From positions 1 through 64,000 of the forward strand of contig CAIYCW010000055.1 in the NCBI GenBank assembly GCA_903924855.1: a stretch of 64,000 bases of DNA. The letters run 5' to 3'. Below the pieces are notes generated by a model. The model saw nothing but the letters and a program-made list of their open reading frames with translations, was not told the origin of the DNA and made no database searches. Origin of the DNA: an uncultured Rhodospirillales bacterium (GTDB lineage Bacteria; Pseudomonadota; Alphaproteobacteria; Acetobacterales; Acetobacteraceae). This document shows positions 8,643 through 17,148 of this stretch, one piece after another. Within the stretch, counting starts at the first letter, position 1; each line of letters opens with the position of its first letter. Made by a program: the position numbers and the translations under genes.

Positions 8643-8739
8643 GGGGGAGACCTTCTTGCCGGGATGGTGGTTTGACGCGCCGCATCAGGGCGTTGTGCGG
8701 GATGATTGGCGTGCCGGGATTGCGGCACGCGGGGCGTGT

Positions 8740-9360
8740 TCAGGGATTGGACGTGTTGGTGTTCAAGGCGGTGTCTCGTTCAAACTCTGCCTGCAGCGCG
8801 AGGGGGTTGGTCTTTCGGTTGCGGATTTTTCGTGCCGGGCAGCCTGCATAGATGCCCCAGGCGGGCAGCGATGTTGAAACGAGGCTGAGGGCGCCGACCG
8901 CCGCCCCCTCCCCCAGTTCGACGCCTGGCAGGACGACGCTGCCACTGCCCACCAGGCTGTGTTGGCGCAGCAGGATGGGGGCCTTGGTGACGCTTCGGTA
9001 GCGGGCCGGGATGGTTGGATGTGCCATGGCCTGGCCGGAGAAATCGTCTGATTCGGAGAACAGCCGCACGCCGGGGGAAAGGCCTGCGAAATCCTCCAGC
9101 GTCACGCCGCTTGCGCCGGCGACAAAGCAGCTGTTTCCGACATGGACGTAGCGGCCGAGATCGATGCAGCCGGTGCTGCCTGCGGAGAGGATGGAGAATG
9201 CATCCACCCGGCAGAAATCGCGCAGGATGATGTTCTCTGGCGACAGGATGATGGCAGCGCGTGACAGCTGGACGTTCTGGCCGAGGTGGCGGAAGCCGAA
9301 CCGGGCCAGTTCCTCCTGGGGGAAGAAGCCGCCATTGATGCCGGGATGTTGGTTATCCAT
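8740..9360 (-). CDS. Hexapeptide-repeat acyltransferase (LbH family)
   Basis: 206 residues. Left-handed beta-helix acyltransferase. Hexapeptide-like turns run from about residue 30 to 165 (IILSPENIILRDF, VHVGNSCFVAGASGVTLED, SLVGSGSVVLPGVELGEGA). It ends with VSTSLPAWGIYAGCPARKI, the usual C-terminal motif of sugar O- or N-acetyltransferases. It overlaps the aminotransferase gene upstream by 8 bases. Next to a PLP sugar aminotransferase it most likely acylates the newly made amino group of a nucleotide-linked sugar; that is inferred from context. Confidence 0.85.
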   Translation of the reverse strand: MDNQHPGINGGFFPQEELARFGFRHLGQNVQLSRAAIILSPENIILRDFCRVDAFSILSAGSTGCIDLGRYVHVGNSCFVAGASGVTLEDFAGLSPGVRLFSESDDFSGQAMAHPTIPARYRSVTKAPILLRQHSLVGSGSVVLPGVELGEGAAVGALSLVSTSLPAWGIYAGCPARKIRNRKTNPLALQAEFERDTALNTNTSNP

Positions 9361-10438
9361 TGTTCAGAACCCGGAAAACGAGACGTGTGATCATTCTTTG
9401 TTCTGCGAAGGATAATCCATAATACATTGGCAGGCACAGAACCCTTGACGCGATGTCATCGGCGATCGGTGTGGCAAAACGGCCAGGGACATAGTCGAGT
9501 GAGGAGAGCGAGGGATAGAAATATCTGCGGGTTGAGACCTGGTTTTTCAGAAGTTCCCGCTCCACAAGCTGCATGGTTCGGTGCGATTTGAACAGGACCG
9601 GGTAGTATGAATGGTTGTAGAGTGTGTCATCCGCGATTTCGGGATATTTTATATCCGGGTGCCTCAAGAGCTTTCTGTAATTTTCAAAAATATTTTTCCT
9701 GTCTTGCAGGATTCGATCAATATATTTGAGGTTGCACAGACCTAGGGCGGCATGCAGCTCGGAATTCTTGCCGTTGATGCCTACACCGTCAAATTCCGTG
9801 GGCGCTGTGTGCCCGAAATTGCGCATCAGCGCGGCGCGGCGCAGCAGTTCGGGACTGTTGCAGACCACCGCTCCGCCCTCGCCGGTGCTGAACAGCTTGG
9901 TTGCGTGAAAGCTCATGGTTGAGATGTCCCCATAGGACATCAGGGATTTGCCGCGATATCGCGTGCCGAAACAATGCGCGCCGTCGAAGATGAGTTTCAA
10001 ACCGTGGTCGCGCGCGATCTGTTCGAGGGCCGGGATGTCGCATGGATTGCCGTAGACATGGGTGGCGAGGATGGCCGTTGTCTGCGGGGTGATGCGTGAG
10101 GCGATGGATGTTGGATCGATGTTCCAGCTTCGCTGGCAGATATCGGCCATCACCGGGCGGCATCCTTCCCACACGATACTGGAGGTGGTGGCGACGTAGC
10201 TGTACGGCGTTGTGATGATCTCTCCGGCCAGTCCCAGCGCCTTGATGGCGATCTGCAGGGCGATGGTGCCGTTGGCGACGAAGATCAGATGGTCGAGGTG
10301 GAGTTTTTCCTTCAGCTGAAGCTCGAGATCATTGACCAGGGGGCCGTTGTTGGTGATCCAGTTGCGGCTCCAGATGCCTGTTAAATATTCCACGTACTCA
10401 TCAAGAGGTGGCATGAACGGCCTGGTGACGGTGATCAC
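9353..10438 (-). CDS. DegT/DnrJ/EryC1/StrS family sugar aminotransferase
   Basis: 361 residues. PLP-dependent aminotransferase that converts a keto-sugar nucleotide into an amino sugar. The PLP lysine is Lys181 in MSFHATKLFSTGEGGAV. The cofactor Asp is D152 in IFDGAHCFG, and NGTIALQIA (56-64) binds the phosphate. It starts with GTG at 10438 with GGAG 8 bases upstream. It heads the three-gene glycan cassette. Its middle part (about 9600-9730) is visibly richer in A/T codons (ATA, TTT, AAA) than its neighbours, which hints at transfer from another genome. Confidence 0.9.
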   Translation of the reverse strand: MITVTRPFMPPLDEYVEYLTGIWSRNWITNNGPLVNDLELQLKEKLHLDHLIFVANGTIALQIAIKALGLAGEIITTPYSYVATTSSIVWEGCRPVMADICQRSWNIDPTSIASRITPQTTAILATHVYGNPCDIPALEQIARDHGLKLIFDGAHCFGTRYRGKSLMSYGDISTMSFHATKLFSTGEGGAVVCNSPELLRRAALMRNFGHTAPTEFDGVGINGKNSELHAALGLCNLKYIDRILQDRKNIFENYRKLLRHPDIKYPEIADDTLYNHSYYPVLFKSHRTMQLVERELLKNQVSTRRYFYPSLSSLDYVPGRFATPIADDIASRVLCLPMYYGLSFAEQRMITRLVFRVLNNG

Positions 10439-10680
10439 GCTCTCACTCCGTTTTTATTGATTAACTCAGACGATTGATGATCGGAGTTTTGTGTGAGTCT
10501 GCCAGATCTGCGATGGTGGTTTTGGTTGATATTGTACACTCCCCGCCAATTCGGCTGTGAGTGTTCTTTTTCCTCCAGAAACGCCGGGTTGACCAGCAAC
10601 GTCCGATGGTGCGGCGCGCGATTGGGGGGCTTGGGGGAATTCTCTTGCGTTGGGCCAGTTGGTGTGGCGTAGGCTGGTGG
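10439..10680. other. AT-rich intergenic stretch upstream of the sugar cassette
   Basis: 242 bases between the divergent cassette and the plus-strand hypothetical gene. The left half (10,439-10,550) is AT-rich and, read on the minus strand, contains TACAAT (reverse complement of ATTGTA at 10,531-10,536), a possible -10 element for the cassette. No convincing -35 box is seen. The minus-strand frames here are shadows without a family signature. Confidence 0.35.
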
Positions 10681-11298
10681 ATGGATGTGAGCTCCGCCTC
10701 TGTTGAGCCTGACACTGATGCGCCTGGACCGGTTTTGGTTCGGCTGCAGCTGGTGTTGCGCGGGATGCTGGCGGTGCTGGGGATGTGGCGGCTGGAGCCT
10801 TACGCCGCGGTGCTGGTTTATCGCCGGATTGCCGTGCTGGGCTGCCGGTTGGAACGGATGCTGCGGCGTTTTCAGGCAGGCTTGCTGCGGCATTGCGGGC
10901 CGCGCGGGGCACGGACGGGAGGGATGAGGCCGGGTGGGGCGTTGCGCGCGACGCCTGGTGTGCGGCTGCCACGACGGTTCGGCTGGCTGGCGCAGGCAGG
11001 TGGCTCGGAGGCGGTGTGCCGGGGGTTGCAGTTGCAGGCCGTGCTGACCTCGCCGGAGATGGCGGCGTTGCTTGCGGCGTCACCCCAGGCGGTGCGGCTG
11101 GTGCGGCCGTTGTGCCGGGCGCTGGCCGTGGAACTGCCGGGCGTGTCGGGGCCCGGCGCGCCGCGGGCGCGCAGGGTTGCGGCTGCCCCTCGTGTGCGGC
11201 GGCCCCGCCCGACCTTGCCGCCGTTTCGGATTCCTTTGCCACGCGGTGTGCTTTCGGCCGCACGGCGGGCGGGCTTTGGCCGAGACCTGCCGGCGTGA
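10681..11298 (+). CDS. Hypothetical protein, Arg/Leu-rich
   Basis: 205 residues from the ATG at 10681. I do not recognise a characterised family. A hydrophobic/basic first half (MLAVLGMWRLEPYAAV, RRIAVLGCRLERMLRRFQ) is followed by a compact segment with RFGWLAQAGGSEAVCRGL and LTSPEMAALLAASPQAVRL, and a basic tail with PLPRGVLSAARRAGFGR. The pattern resembles a conserved hypothetical protein I associate with Acetobacteraceae. The frame stays open to 10561, but the short start leaves a normal 5' region. Codon third positions are strongly G/C, which supports coding. It could be a regulator or a membrane-associated protein; no function is claimed. Confidence 0.55.
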   Translation: MDVSSASVEPDTDAPGPVLVRLQLVLRGMLAVLGMWRLEPYAAVLVYRRIAVLGCRLERMLRRFQAGLLRHCGPRGARTGGMRPGGALRATPGVRLPRRFGWLAQAGGSEAVCRGLQLQAVLTSPEMAALLAASPQAVRLVRPLCRALAVELPGVSGPGAPRARRVAAAPRVRRPRPTLPPFRIPLPRGVLSAARRAGFGRDLPA

Positions 11299-11350
11299 CG
11301 GAGGAATTGCCGGATTTTTATTGCGATTTGTGTCTTATTTAGGGGTTTGA

Positions 11351-11369
11351 GGCGGGTCGTGGACCCGCC
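11351..11369. repeat. GGCGGGTC/GACCCGCC hairpin repeat
   Basis: GGCGGGTC and GACCCGCC pair around GTG, followed by CTACA. It lies between the convergent ends of the hypothetical gene and otsA and may serve as a terminator for either. The same palindrome occurs twice at 34,489-34,543. Confidence 0.6.
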
Positions 11370-11388
11370 CTACAAGTCGGGTTGTTTG

Positions 11389-12828
11389 TCAGCCGGCATT
11401 GGCCATGGCCTGGTGGTCCTCATTTTCCACCAGTTCCAGCCGGCCGCCGCCGCGGACGGCGCCGCGCAGGAGGGCTGCGACGAACATGCGGCCCCAGGCG
11501 AGCGGGGTGCGGTTCTCGATGGCGCCGTAGAGGGACTGCCAGCGTTCGCGGCGCTCGGCGAGTTTCATGGTCAGCGCCTGGGTCATGGCTTCGGCCATGG
11601 CATCCGTGTCGTGCGGGTTGACCAGGAGGGCGGCGTCGAGCTGTTGGGCGGCGCCGGCGAAGCGCGAGAGGATGAGCACGCCGGGGTCGGCCGGGTTCTG
11701 GGCGGCCACGAATTCCTTGGCGACGAGGTTCATGCCATCGCGGAGCGGGGTTACGAGGCCCACGCGGGCGCAGCGCATGAAGCCTGCCGCGGTGGCGCGG
11801 TCGACGCCGTGGGAGATCATGCGCAGGGGAAGCCAGTCCGGCTCACCGAAATCGGCGTTGAGATTGCCGGATTCGCGATCGAGGGCGGCGCGCAGGGCGC
11901 GGTAGGAGCCGACCTCCTTGCGGGAGATGGCGGCGACCTGCAGCAGTGTCATGCGGCGCTTCCAGACGGGCTCGGTTTCCAGCAGGCGCCGGAGGCCCGC
12001 GATGCGTTGCAGCAGGCCCTTGGTGGGGTCGAGACGGTCGAGGCCGAGCACCAGGGTCTGGCCGGTGAGGCTCTGGCGCAGGCGGACGGCGGGGAGTTTG
12101 CGGGCGTTGGCCGCGGCCATGGCGGCGAATTCGCGGGCCTCGATCTCGACCGGGAAGACGCCGAGCAGCACGCGCCGGCCATCGACGAGCAGCGTGTTGC
12201 CGGGGCCGCGGGCGGCGTCGCAGAACTGGACGGCGCAATTGGCGAAATTCGCCATGTCACCCTCGGTCTGGAAGCCGATCAGGTCGGAGGCGAGCAGGCC
12301 GCGCAGCAGCTCCGCCATGTCCGGCACGGCGTCCAGCGTCTCGGGGGTGCAGAAGGGGATGTGCAGGAAGAAGCCGATCGGGTTGGAGACGCCGGCGGCG
12401 CGCAGGGCGGCGGGCAGCGGCAGCAAATGGTAGTCGTGCACCCAGATCAGGTCATCCGGGCCGATCAGGGCCTGAACGTCCGCCGCGAGGCGGAGATTGA
12501 CGTCCCGGTAGATCTGGGCGTCCGTCCGGTCGTATTGGATGAGGTCGGTCATGGAATGCAGCAGCGGCCAGAGCACGCCGTTGGAGAAGCCGTTGTAGTA
12601 ACGGTCATGCTCCTCGGCGGTGAGGTCGGTGGTAGCGTAGTCCACCCCATCGTGATGGGCGACCTTGACCGGCGTGCTGGTGGCGTTGGGGCTGACGATG
12701 CCGGACCAGCCGAACCACATGCCGCCGCGCTTTTCCATCAGGCCGTCGAGCGCCACGGCGAGGCCGCCGGCGCGCGGGCCCTGGTCGGGCAGCGGGACGC
12801 GGTTGGAGATCACCACGAGACGGTTCAT
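11389..12828 (-). CDS. otsA: Trehalose-6-phosphate synthase
   Basis: 479 residues. GT20 retaining glycosyltransferase that makes trehalose 6-phosphate from UDP-glucose and glucose 6-phosphate, usually for osmoprotection. Motifs are MNRLVVISNRVP at the start, RAGGLAVALDGL (glucose-6-phosphate/UDP loop), DLIWVHDYHLLPLP, GLDRLDPTKGL and LRDGMNLVAKEFVAAQ (UDP binding). The ATG at 12828 matches the normal N-terminus of the family; the frame is open further upstream but without homologous sequence. No trehalose-6-phosphate phosphatase (otsB) is adjacent. Confidence 0.93.
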   Translation of the reverse strand: MNRLVVISNRVPLPDQGPRAGGLAVALDGLMEKRGGMWFGWSGIVSPNATSTPVKVAHHDGVDYATTDLTAEEHDRYYNGFSNGVLWPLLHSMTDLIQYDRTDAQIYRDVNLRLAADVQALIGPDDLIWVHDYHLLPLPAALRAAGVSNPIGFFLHIPFCTPETLDAVPDMAELLRGLLASDLIGFQTEGDMANFANCAVQFCDAARGPGNTLLVDGRRVLLGVFPVEIEAREFAAMAAANARKLPAVRLRQSLTGQTLVLGLDRLDPTKGLLQRIAGLRRLLETEPVWKRRMTLLQVAAISRKEVGSYRALRAALDRESGNLNADFGEPDWLPLRMISHGVDRATAAGFMRCARVGLVTPLRDGMNLVAKEFVAAQNPADPGVLILSRFAGAAQQLDAALLVNPHDTDAMAEAMTQALTMKLAERRERWQSLYGAIENRTPLAWGRMFVAALLRGAVRGGGRLELVENEDHQAMANAG

Positions 12829-13122
12829 CGTGGCCCGGTTGTGGGCGGGATGAAGCTCGGTCACCTCAGCCCCGAACGGGGCCTCGCGGCGCATGGATTT
12901 CGGCAGACGGGTCACGAAAACCTCCTGGTCCCGCACATCCCGAGATGCCTTGAGCGATCCCGAACCGTTGCGATTGACCCAGAGATGCCATCCACAAATG
13001 GCGACATTGCGGCGAACAATGTGGCGGTGCGGCAAAATCGCAGGGTTGCGAATTATTCGCGCGCGTTTGGCGAGAATCCTGCAAGGTCGGGGCTGTCTTT
13101 CACCACACAGGTCAGCCGTCTG
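12829..13122. other. Divergent promoter region between otsA and the amidohydrolase
   Basis: 294 bases between two divergent starts. Both promoters should lie here. Several short AT-rich patches occur (for example AATTATTCG near 13,050) but I cannot assign a -35/-10 pair with confidence. No RNA gene or repeat was recognised. Confidence 0.4.
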
Positions 13123-14271
13123 ATGGATGCCTCTTTGATTGAACGTCTCACCGCCTGGCGCCGCCATCTGCATGCGCATCCGGAGCTGTCGCGCGAGGAG
13201 GTCGAGACATCGGCCTTTGTGCGGGCGAAGTTGACCGAGCTGGGCATTGGGTTCGAGGCCGGCATTGGGGGGCATGGCGTGGTGGCGACGCTGCGGCGCG
13301 GCAGTTCGAACCGGGCGGTGGGGTTGCGCGCGGATATGGATGCGCTGCCGATCGTGGAGGCGACGGGGGTTGCGCATGCCTCGACGCGGCCGGGTGTGAT
13401 GCATGCCTGCGGGCATGACGGGCACACCGTGTCGCTGCTGGGGGCGGCGGCGCTGCTGAAGGATGACCCGAGCTGGAGCGGGACGGTGCATTTCGTGTTT
13501 CAGCCGGCCGAGGAGGGTGCGGGCGGGGCGCGGGCGATGATTGCGGACGGGCTGTTCAGCCGGTTTCCGATGGAGCGCATCTTTGGCTACCACAACTGGC
13601 CAGGGCTGGAGGCGGGGACGGTTGCGGTTCACAGCGGGCCGGTGATGGCGGCAGGGGCGCGGCTTGATGTGCGGATCGAGGGCACCTCCGGCCATGCGGC
13701 GTTGCCGCATCAGACGCGTGATCCGATTCTGGCGGCGGGGCATCTGATTGTGGGGCTGCAATCGGTAGTGGCGCGCAATGTGGACCCGATCGAGTCCGGC
13801 GTGATCAGCCTGGGGCGGATCGAGGGGGGGCTTGCGTCCAACCAGATCCCATCCGAGGTGCGGTTGCGCGGCACGTCCCGCCATTACACGCATGGGACCG
13901 GGCAGATCATCCATGACGGGATCAGGCGGGTGGCGGCGGGTGTGGCTGCGATGCTGGATGTGCGCATCGATGTGGAGATTGTCCCGGGCGTGGGGCCCAC
14001 GATCAATCACCCGGCTGAGGCGGCGCTTGCGGTGCAGGCGGCCGCGGCTGCGGGTCTTGCGGTGCGGCGCGATCTGCCGCCTGCGATGACGGGGGAGGAT
14101 TTCGGCTGGATGCTGGAGGCGTGCCCGGGCGCCTATGTGTGGATCGGCAACGGGCCGGGTGGGCCGGGCGCTGATCTGCACAATGACGGCTATGATTTCA
14201 ACGATGCGATCCTGCCGGCGGCGTCAGGCTTTCTGGCACAGGCGGCAAAGGGGGCCCTCGCCGAGGGGTAG
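13123..14271 (+). CDS. M20 family amidohydrolase (hippurate hydrolase / aminoacylase type)
   Basis: 382 residues. Metal-dependent peptidase-family amidohydrolase that removes acyl groups from N-acyl amino acids or similar. It starts MDASLIERLTAWRRHLHAHP. Metal ligands lie in MHACGHDGHTVSLLG and FQPAEEGAGGARAM (catalytic Glu-Glu). HNWPGLEAGTVAV and MTGEDFGWMLEACPG complete the family pattern. No signal peptide, so it is cytoplasmic. Its end overlaps the end of the convergent hypothetical gene by 48 bases. Confidence 0.9.
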   Translation: MDASLIERLTAWRRHLHAHPELSREEVETSAFVRAKLTELGIGFEAGIGGHGVVATLRRGSSNRAVGLRADMDALPIVEATGVAHASTRPGVMHACGHDGHTVSLLGAAALLKDDPSWSGTVHFVFQPAEEGAGGARAMIADGLFSRFPMERIFGYHNWPGLEAGTVAVHSGPVMAAGARLDVRIEGTSGHAALPHQTRDPILAAGHLIVGLQSVVARNVDPIESGVISLGRIEGGLASNQIPSEVRLRGTSRHYTHGTGQIIHDGIRRVAAGVAAMLDVRIDVEIVPGVGPTINHPAEAALAVQAAAAAGLAVRRDLPPAMTGEDFGWMLEACPGAYVWIGNGPGGPGADLHNDGYDFNDAILPAASGFLAQAAKGALAEG

Positions 14272-14892
14272 CGCGGCGAAGGGTGGCGTTTGCAGTGTTT
14301 GCAGCAGGGTGAGTGGCACGTGGTGCGATCCTTGCGGAAGCTGGGCTGCGATGGCGCTGCGTTCCAGGCTGATTGCGTGTTGCAGCGTGTTGAGCTGCAC
14401 CGGCCGGGGTGGTGCGTTTTCCAGCTGGGTGGGCGTGGGGCGCAGATAATCCGTCCATTGTTCGTGGGGGGTTGTGTGGGCGGCCTGGCCCAGGCGCTGC
14501 AGGGTGATGGCGCTGCGATCGGCGAGCATGGCGATGCGGGTGGACAGGCGGGGCTGAGAGGCACCGTTCGCGCCGGTTTCGATAACGTCCGCCCGTTCGA
14601 GGGCGAGAAGCGCGCCGTCTGAGGCGATGAAGGCCAACAGGTCCTGGCGGATCTGTGCGGTGTCCAGCGCGAAGCTGATCAGGTGGATGGGAGCGGGGCG
14701 CAGATCGAGCGTGGCGCGCAGGCGGGCGCGCTGCGGGGGGAGGATAAAGACAGCGCCGCCGGGCAGGAAGAGGGTGGCGGGGCGTGCCACCTCCCCGACC
14801 GTGCCCGGGCGGAGTTGGGCTTTGGGTTGGGGGCCGGGGGCTGAGGCTGACAGCTCCAGGCCGGCGAGGATCATGTGGCGTCGGGCGATCAT
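14224..14892 (-). CDS. Hypothetical protein downstream of crcB
   Basis: 222 residues from the ATG at 14892 (an ATG at 14874 is also possible). Almost every codon ends in C or G, so the frame is genuinely coding even though I know no family with a function. Features are GTVGEVARPATLFLPGG, FILPPQRARLRATLDLRPAP, HLISFALDTAQIRQDLLAF and ASDGALLALERADVIET, which look like a mostly beta N-terminal domain. It ends in CRLCQKA. It lies 23 bases behind the fluoride channel gene in the same direction, so it is probably cotranscribed. It overlaps the amidohydrolase gene tail to tail. Confidence 0.6.
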   Translation of the reverse strand: MIARRHMILAGLELSASAPGPQPKAQLRPGTVGEVARPATLFLPGGAVFILPPQRARLRATLDLRPAPIHLISFALDTAQIRQDLLAFIASDGALLALERADVIETGANGASQPRLSTRIAMLADRSAITLQRLGQAAHTTPHEQWTDYLRPTPTQLENAPPRPVQLNTLQHAISLERSAIAAQLPQGSHHVPLTLLQTLQTPPFAALPLGEGPLCRLCQKA

Positions 14893-14915
14893 GCCGGCAG
14901 AGTGCGCCGGATTGG

Positions 14916-15296
14916 TTAAGCCCGGCTGAACAAAGCGAGGCCTGCGGCGGTGGCGATGACGCAGAGAGCGACCGAGGCCGCGGCATAGAGGGCGGCCTGC
15001 AGGGTTTGGCCGGCGCGCAGCAAGGTGAGGGTTTGCAGGCTGAAGCTGGAGAAGGTGGTGAAGCCGCCGCAGATGCCGACCATGACCAGCAGACGCAGGC
15101 TTTGATTGCCGGAGAAGTCGCCATTGCTGCCGGTGAGGGCCGCGAAGGCGCCGATGACCAGGCTGCCCAGGACGTTGATGGCCAGCGTGCCCCAAGGGAA
15201 GGCCTCCCCCACCAGCTGGGCTGTGATGAGTGTCAGCCAGTAGCGCAGCAGGCTGCCCGCGGCGCCGCCCATGCCAACAAGTATCAGTGCCTGCAC
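14916..15296 (-). CDS. crcB: Fluoride ion channel CrcB/Fluc
   Basis: 126 residues, the usual size. Four hydrophobic helices are visible. Family signatures are GGAAGSLLRYWLTL, FPWGTLAINVLGSLVIGAF and GICGGFTTFSSFSLQTL, the last holding the Phe/Thr residues of the fluoride pore. The dual-topology dimer exports fluoride and protects against it. GTG start at 15296 with AGGAGG 7 bases upstream. I looked for a fluoride riboswitch in the upstream 230 bases and saw no convincing consensus. Confidence 0.93.
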   Translation of the reverse strand: MQALILVGMGGAAGSLLRYWLTLITAQLVGEAFPWGTLAINVLGSLVIGAFAALTGSNGDFSGNQSLRLLVMVGICGGFTTFSSFSLQTLTLLRAGQTLQAALYAAASVALCVIATAAGLALFSRA

Positions 15297-15470
15297 GAAT
15301 TGTCCTCCTGTCTGCCGCCGATGGCGATACGTTATCGATGGTTAGCACATCAGGCATGCCAGTCAGAATTTCTTGTGCTTTTGTCGGATTTTGTCATGCG
15401 ACCCGGATATGGGCGTGCCAATCCACGGTTTGTGCTTGGTTGGACACGTCTGCGAGAGTTGATTTCGTGA

Positions 15471-15500
15471 TTGACACCAGTTTTACATAGGCGTTATGTA
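15471..15500 (+). promoter_or_regulatory. Probable sigma-70-type promoter of the PEP-CTERM gene
   Basis: A perfect TTGACA (15,471-15,476) is followed after 18 bases by TATGTA (15,495-15,500) within an AT-rich stretch, 33 bases before the ATG. The -35 match is perfect and the -10 is weak. Confidence 0.5.
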
Positions 15501-15532
15501 ATCCTGTATGAATTTTAACGATCGAGGCGAGC

Positions 15533-16267
15533 ATGGCTAACCTCCGCAGATTGGTGATGGCTTTTGCAGTCGCCGCATCCGGTTTGTCCGGTGCAGCCTC
15601 GGCTGCCATCCTTGGACCGGGATATAATGGCGCGGTGATTTCGTTCGGCGCCTCAGGCGTGGGCGATGCGCTGAGTACCTCTTCGGCGGTGTTCAGTACT
15701 ACTCCTTACACAAGCAACATCTCGGCAGGCTCGATCTCCGGCGCGTTCAGCGTAGAGACGACGGGCAACGGCGCGTATCCTGGCCAATTTAGCATGGATA
15801 CGATCCTGGGGGCGACGGTATCCCATACCAGCCCGAGCAAAAGCTTTACCATTCCTCCCTTCACGGCGCTGGCGAAGGATCTGGGTGGGAATGACGGCAA
15901 CGCGTCGCTCAATGTCAGCGTGTCGGCCGATGGTCTCGCCATGGATATCACTGATATCAATGGCGGAAACTTTGTTAAATGGAGCATCTATCTGGTGTTC
16001 ACCGCGCCGTTGCACTTCGGCGAGAACGTGATCGACACAACGCATTCATTCCTGTGCGACAACACCGCCCCTCCAGCAACGAGCTGTGTTGGTGGCTTTG
16101 TTCCGACTACCGGCAACACTTTGACCAGCACCGAGACCTTCACCGGGCTTAAGGACGAGGCATTCTTCGCTGCGGGCGCAGTGCTTGAGGTGCCGGAGCC
16201 CGCCTCGATGGCGATCGTGGGTCTGGGTCTGGCCGGGCTTGCCGCGGTACGTCGCCGCCGGGGCTGA
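15533..16267 (+). CDS. PEP-CTERM sorting domain protein
   Basis: 244 residues. A signal peptide (MANLRRLVMAFAVAASGLSG, cleavage near AASA) begins it. The C-terminus has the tripartite PEP-CTERM signal: VPEPAS, a hydrophobic segment (MAIVGLGLAGLAAV) and a basic tail RRRRG. Such proteins are processed by an exosortase and released to the surface or exopolysaccharide matrix. The middle region is Ser/Thr/Gly-rich with no recognised domain. GAGGCGA precedes the ATG. No exosortase gene is in the window. Confidence 0.88.
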   Translation: MANLRRLVMAFAVAASGLSGAASAAILGPGYNGAVISFGASGVGDALSTSSAVFSTTPYTSNISAGSISGAFSVETTGNGAYPGQFSMDTILGATVSHTSPSKSFTIPPFTALAKDLGGNDGNASLNVSVSADGLAMDITDINGGNFVKWSIYLVFTAPLHFGENVIDTTHSFLCDNTAPPATSCVGGFVPTTGNTLTSTETFTGLKDEAFFAAGAVLEVPEPASMAIVGLGLAGLAAVRRRRG

Positions 16268-16294
16268 TCCGCCTGATCTGAAACTGCTCGAAAT

Positions 16295-16324
16295 CCACCA
16301 TGTCTCGGACATGGTGGGTTTTTT
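16295..16324 (+). terminator. Rho-independent terminator
   Basis: CCACCATGTC pairs perfectly with GACATGGTGG around a 3-base loop, followed by G and six T. It lies 28 bases beyond the stop of the PEP-CTERM gene. Confidence 0.9.
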
Positions 16325-16410
16325 GCTGTCTGCGCCCTGAGGGTATTTCTGGCCTGCGGGATCAGGGGCGCGAATGGTGTTGTGATCTGCCATGCGACTG
16401 GTATTGTGCC

Positions 16411-16420
16411 TGACATGTCA
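16411..16420. promoter_or_regulatory. Perfect palindrome TGACATGTCA, candidate operator
   Basis: A 10-base perfect palindrome located 17 bases upstream of the GntR-family start. GntR regulators bind short palindromes and often regulate themselves, so this could be the autoregulatory operator of the GntR - dioxygenase pair. The assignment rests on position and symmetry alone. Confidence 0.4.
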
Positions 16421-16437
16421 GCCCGCAGGTCAGTCCC

Positions 16438-17148
16438 ATGTCTTTGATCGGCCGTATTGAAGCCCCGTTGAGCCTGACCGATCAGGCGGTGGTGGCGTTG
16501 CGGCGCGAGATCATCGCCTGCCGGCTGGCGCCTGGCGAGACGGTGAGTGAAACGCTGATGGCGGAGCGGTTTCCGCTGGGACGGGCTGCGATCCGCACCG
16601 CGCTGTCCCGACTGGCCGAGGAAGGCCTGGTGCAGGCGATGCCGCGCCGTGGCTGGGTGGTGCGGGTGGTGACGCTGCGCGACATTCATGAGGTGTGCGA
16701 TCTGCGCATGCTGCTGGAGCCGGAATCGGCCCGGCTGGCCGCCCTGAACTGCGGGCGGGAGCCGGGCTCGGCGGCGCGGCTGCGGGAGTTGGATGCCATC
16801 TGTGCCCGGGGCTACACGCCGGGGGATGCGGAGTCGGCGCTGGATTTCCTGACCGCCAACCGAGAATTCCACACCGGTGTGGCCGTGCTGGCCGGCAATG
16901 ACCGGCTGACCCGCGAGATCGGCCGGCTGCTGGATGAAGGCACACGCATGCTGGTGCACGGCCTGTCGACGCGCGATCGCACGGTTGAGATGGCGCATGA
17001 GCACCACGCTTTGGTGGAGGCCATCGCCCGCAACGCTGCCGATGAGGCCGCCCAGATCATGCGCGAGCAGGTGGCGGCCAGCCGCGAGATGGTGCTTGCC
17101 GCCCTCACCGGTCCCCGTTCTCCCCTGATTGTCTCGGAGCCACGATGA
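16438..17148 (+). CDS. GntR family transcriptional regulator (FadR/FCD subfamily)
   Basis: 236 residues. N-terminal winged helix-turn-helix (about 10-75): ALRREIIACRLAPGETVSE, then ERFPLGRAAIRTALSRLAEE and GLVQAMPRRGWVV. The C-terminal FCD ligand domain carries the metal-binding pattern LRMLLEPESARLAA, NREFHTGVAVLAGND and EHHALVEAIARNAADEA. FCD domains sense small organic acids. The gene overlaps the dioxygenase gene by 4 bases (ATGA at 17,145), so the regulator most likely controls that gene and its ligand may be a thiol or its oxidation product. Confidence 0.9.
   Translation: MSLIGRIEAPLSLTDQAVVALRREIIACRLAPGETVSETLMAERFPLGRAAIRTALSRLAEEGLVQAMPRRGWVVRVVTLRDIHEVCDLRMLLEPESARLAALNCGREPGSAARLRELDAICARGYTPGDAESALDFLTANREFHTGVAVLAGNDRLTREIGRLLDEGTRMLVHGLSTRDRTVEMAHEHHALVEAIARNAADEAAQIMREQVAASREMVLAALTGPRSPLIVSEPR

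Noticed and set aside
11347-13122. N-terminal extension of the amidohydrolase frame
   Set aside because: It runs antisense through otsA; the amidohydrolase homology begins only at 13,123.
15297-15400. Possible fluoride riboswitch upstream of crcB
   Set aside because: The paired segments and conserved bases of the crcB motif could not be matched.
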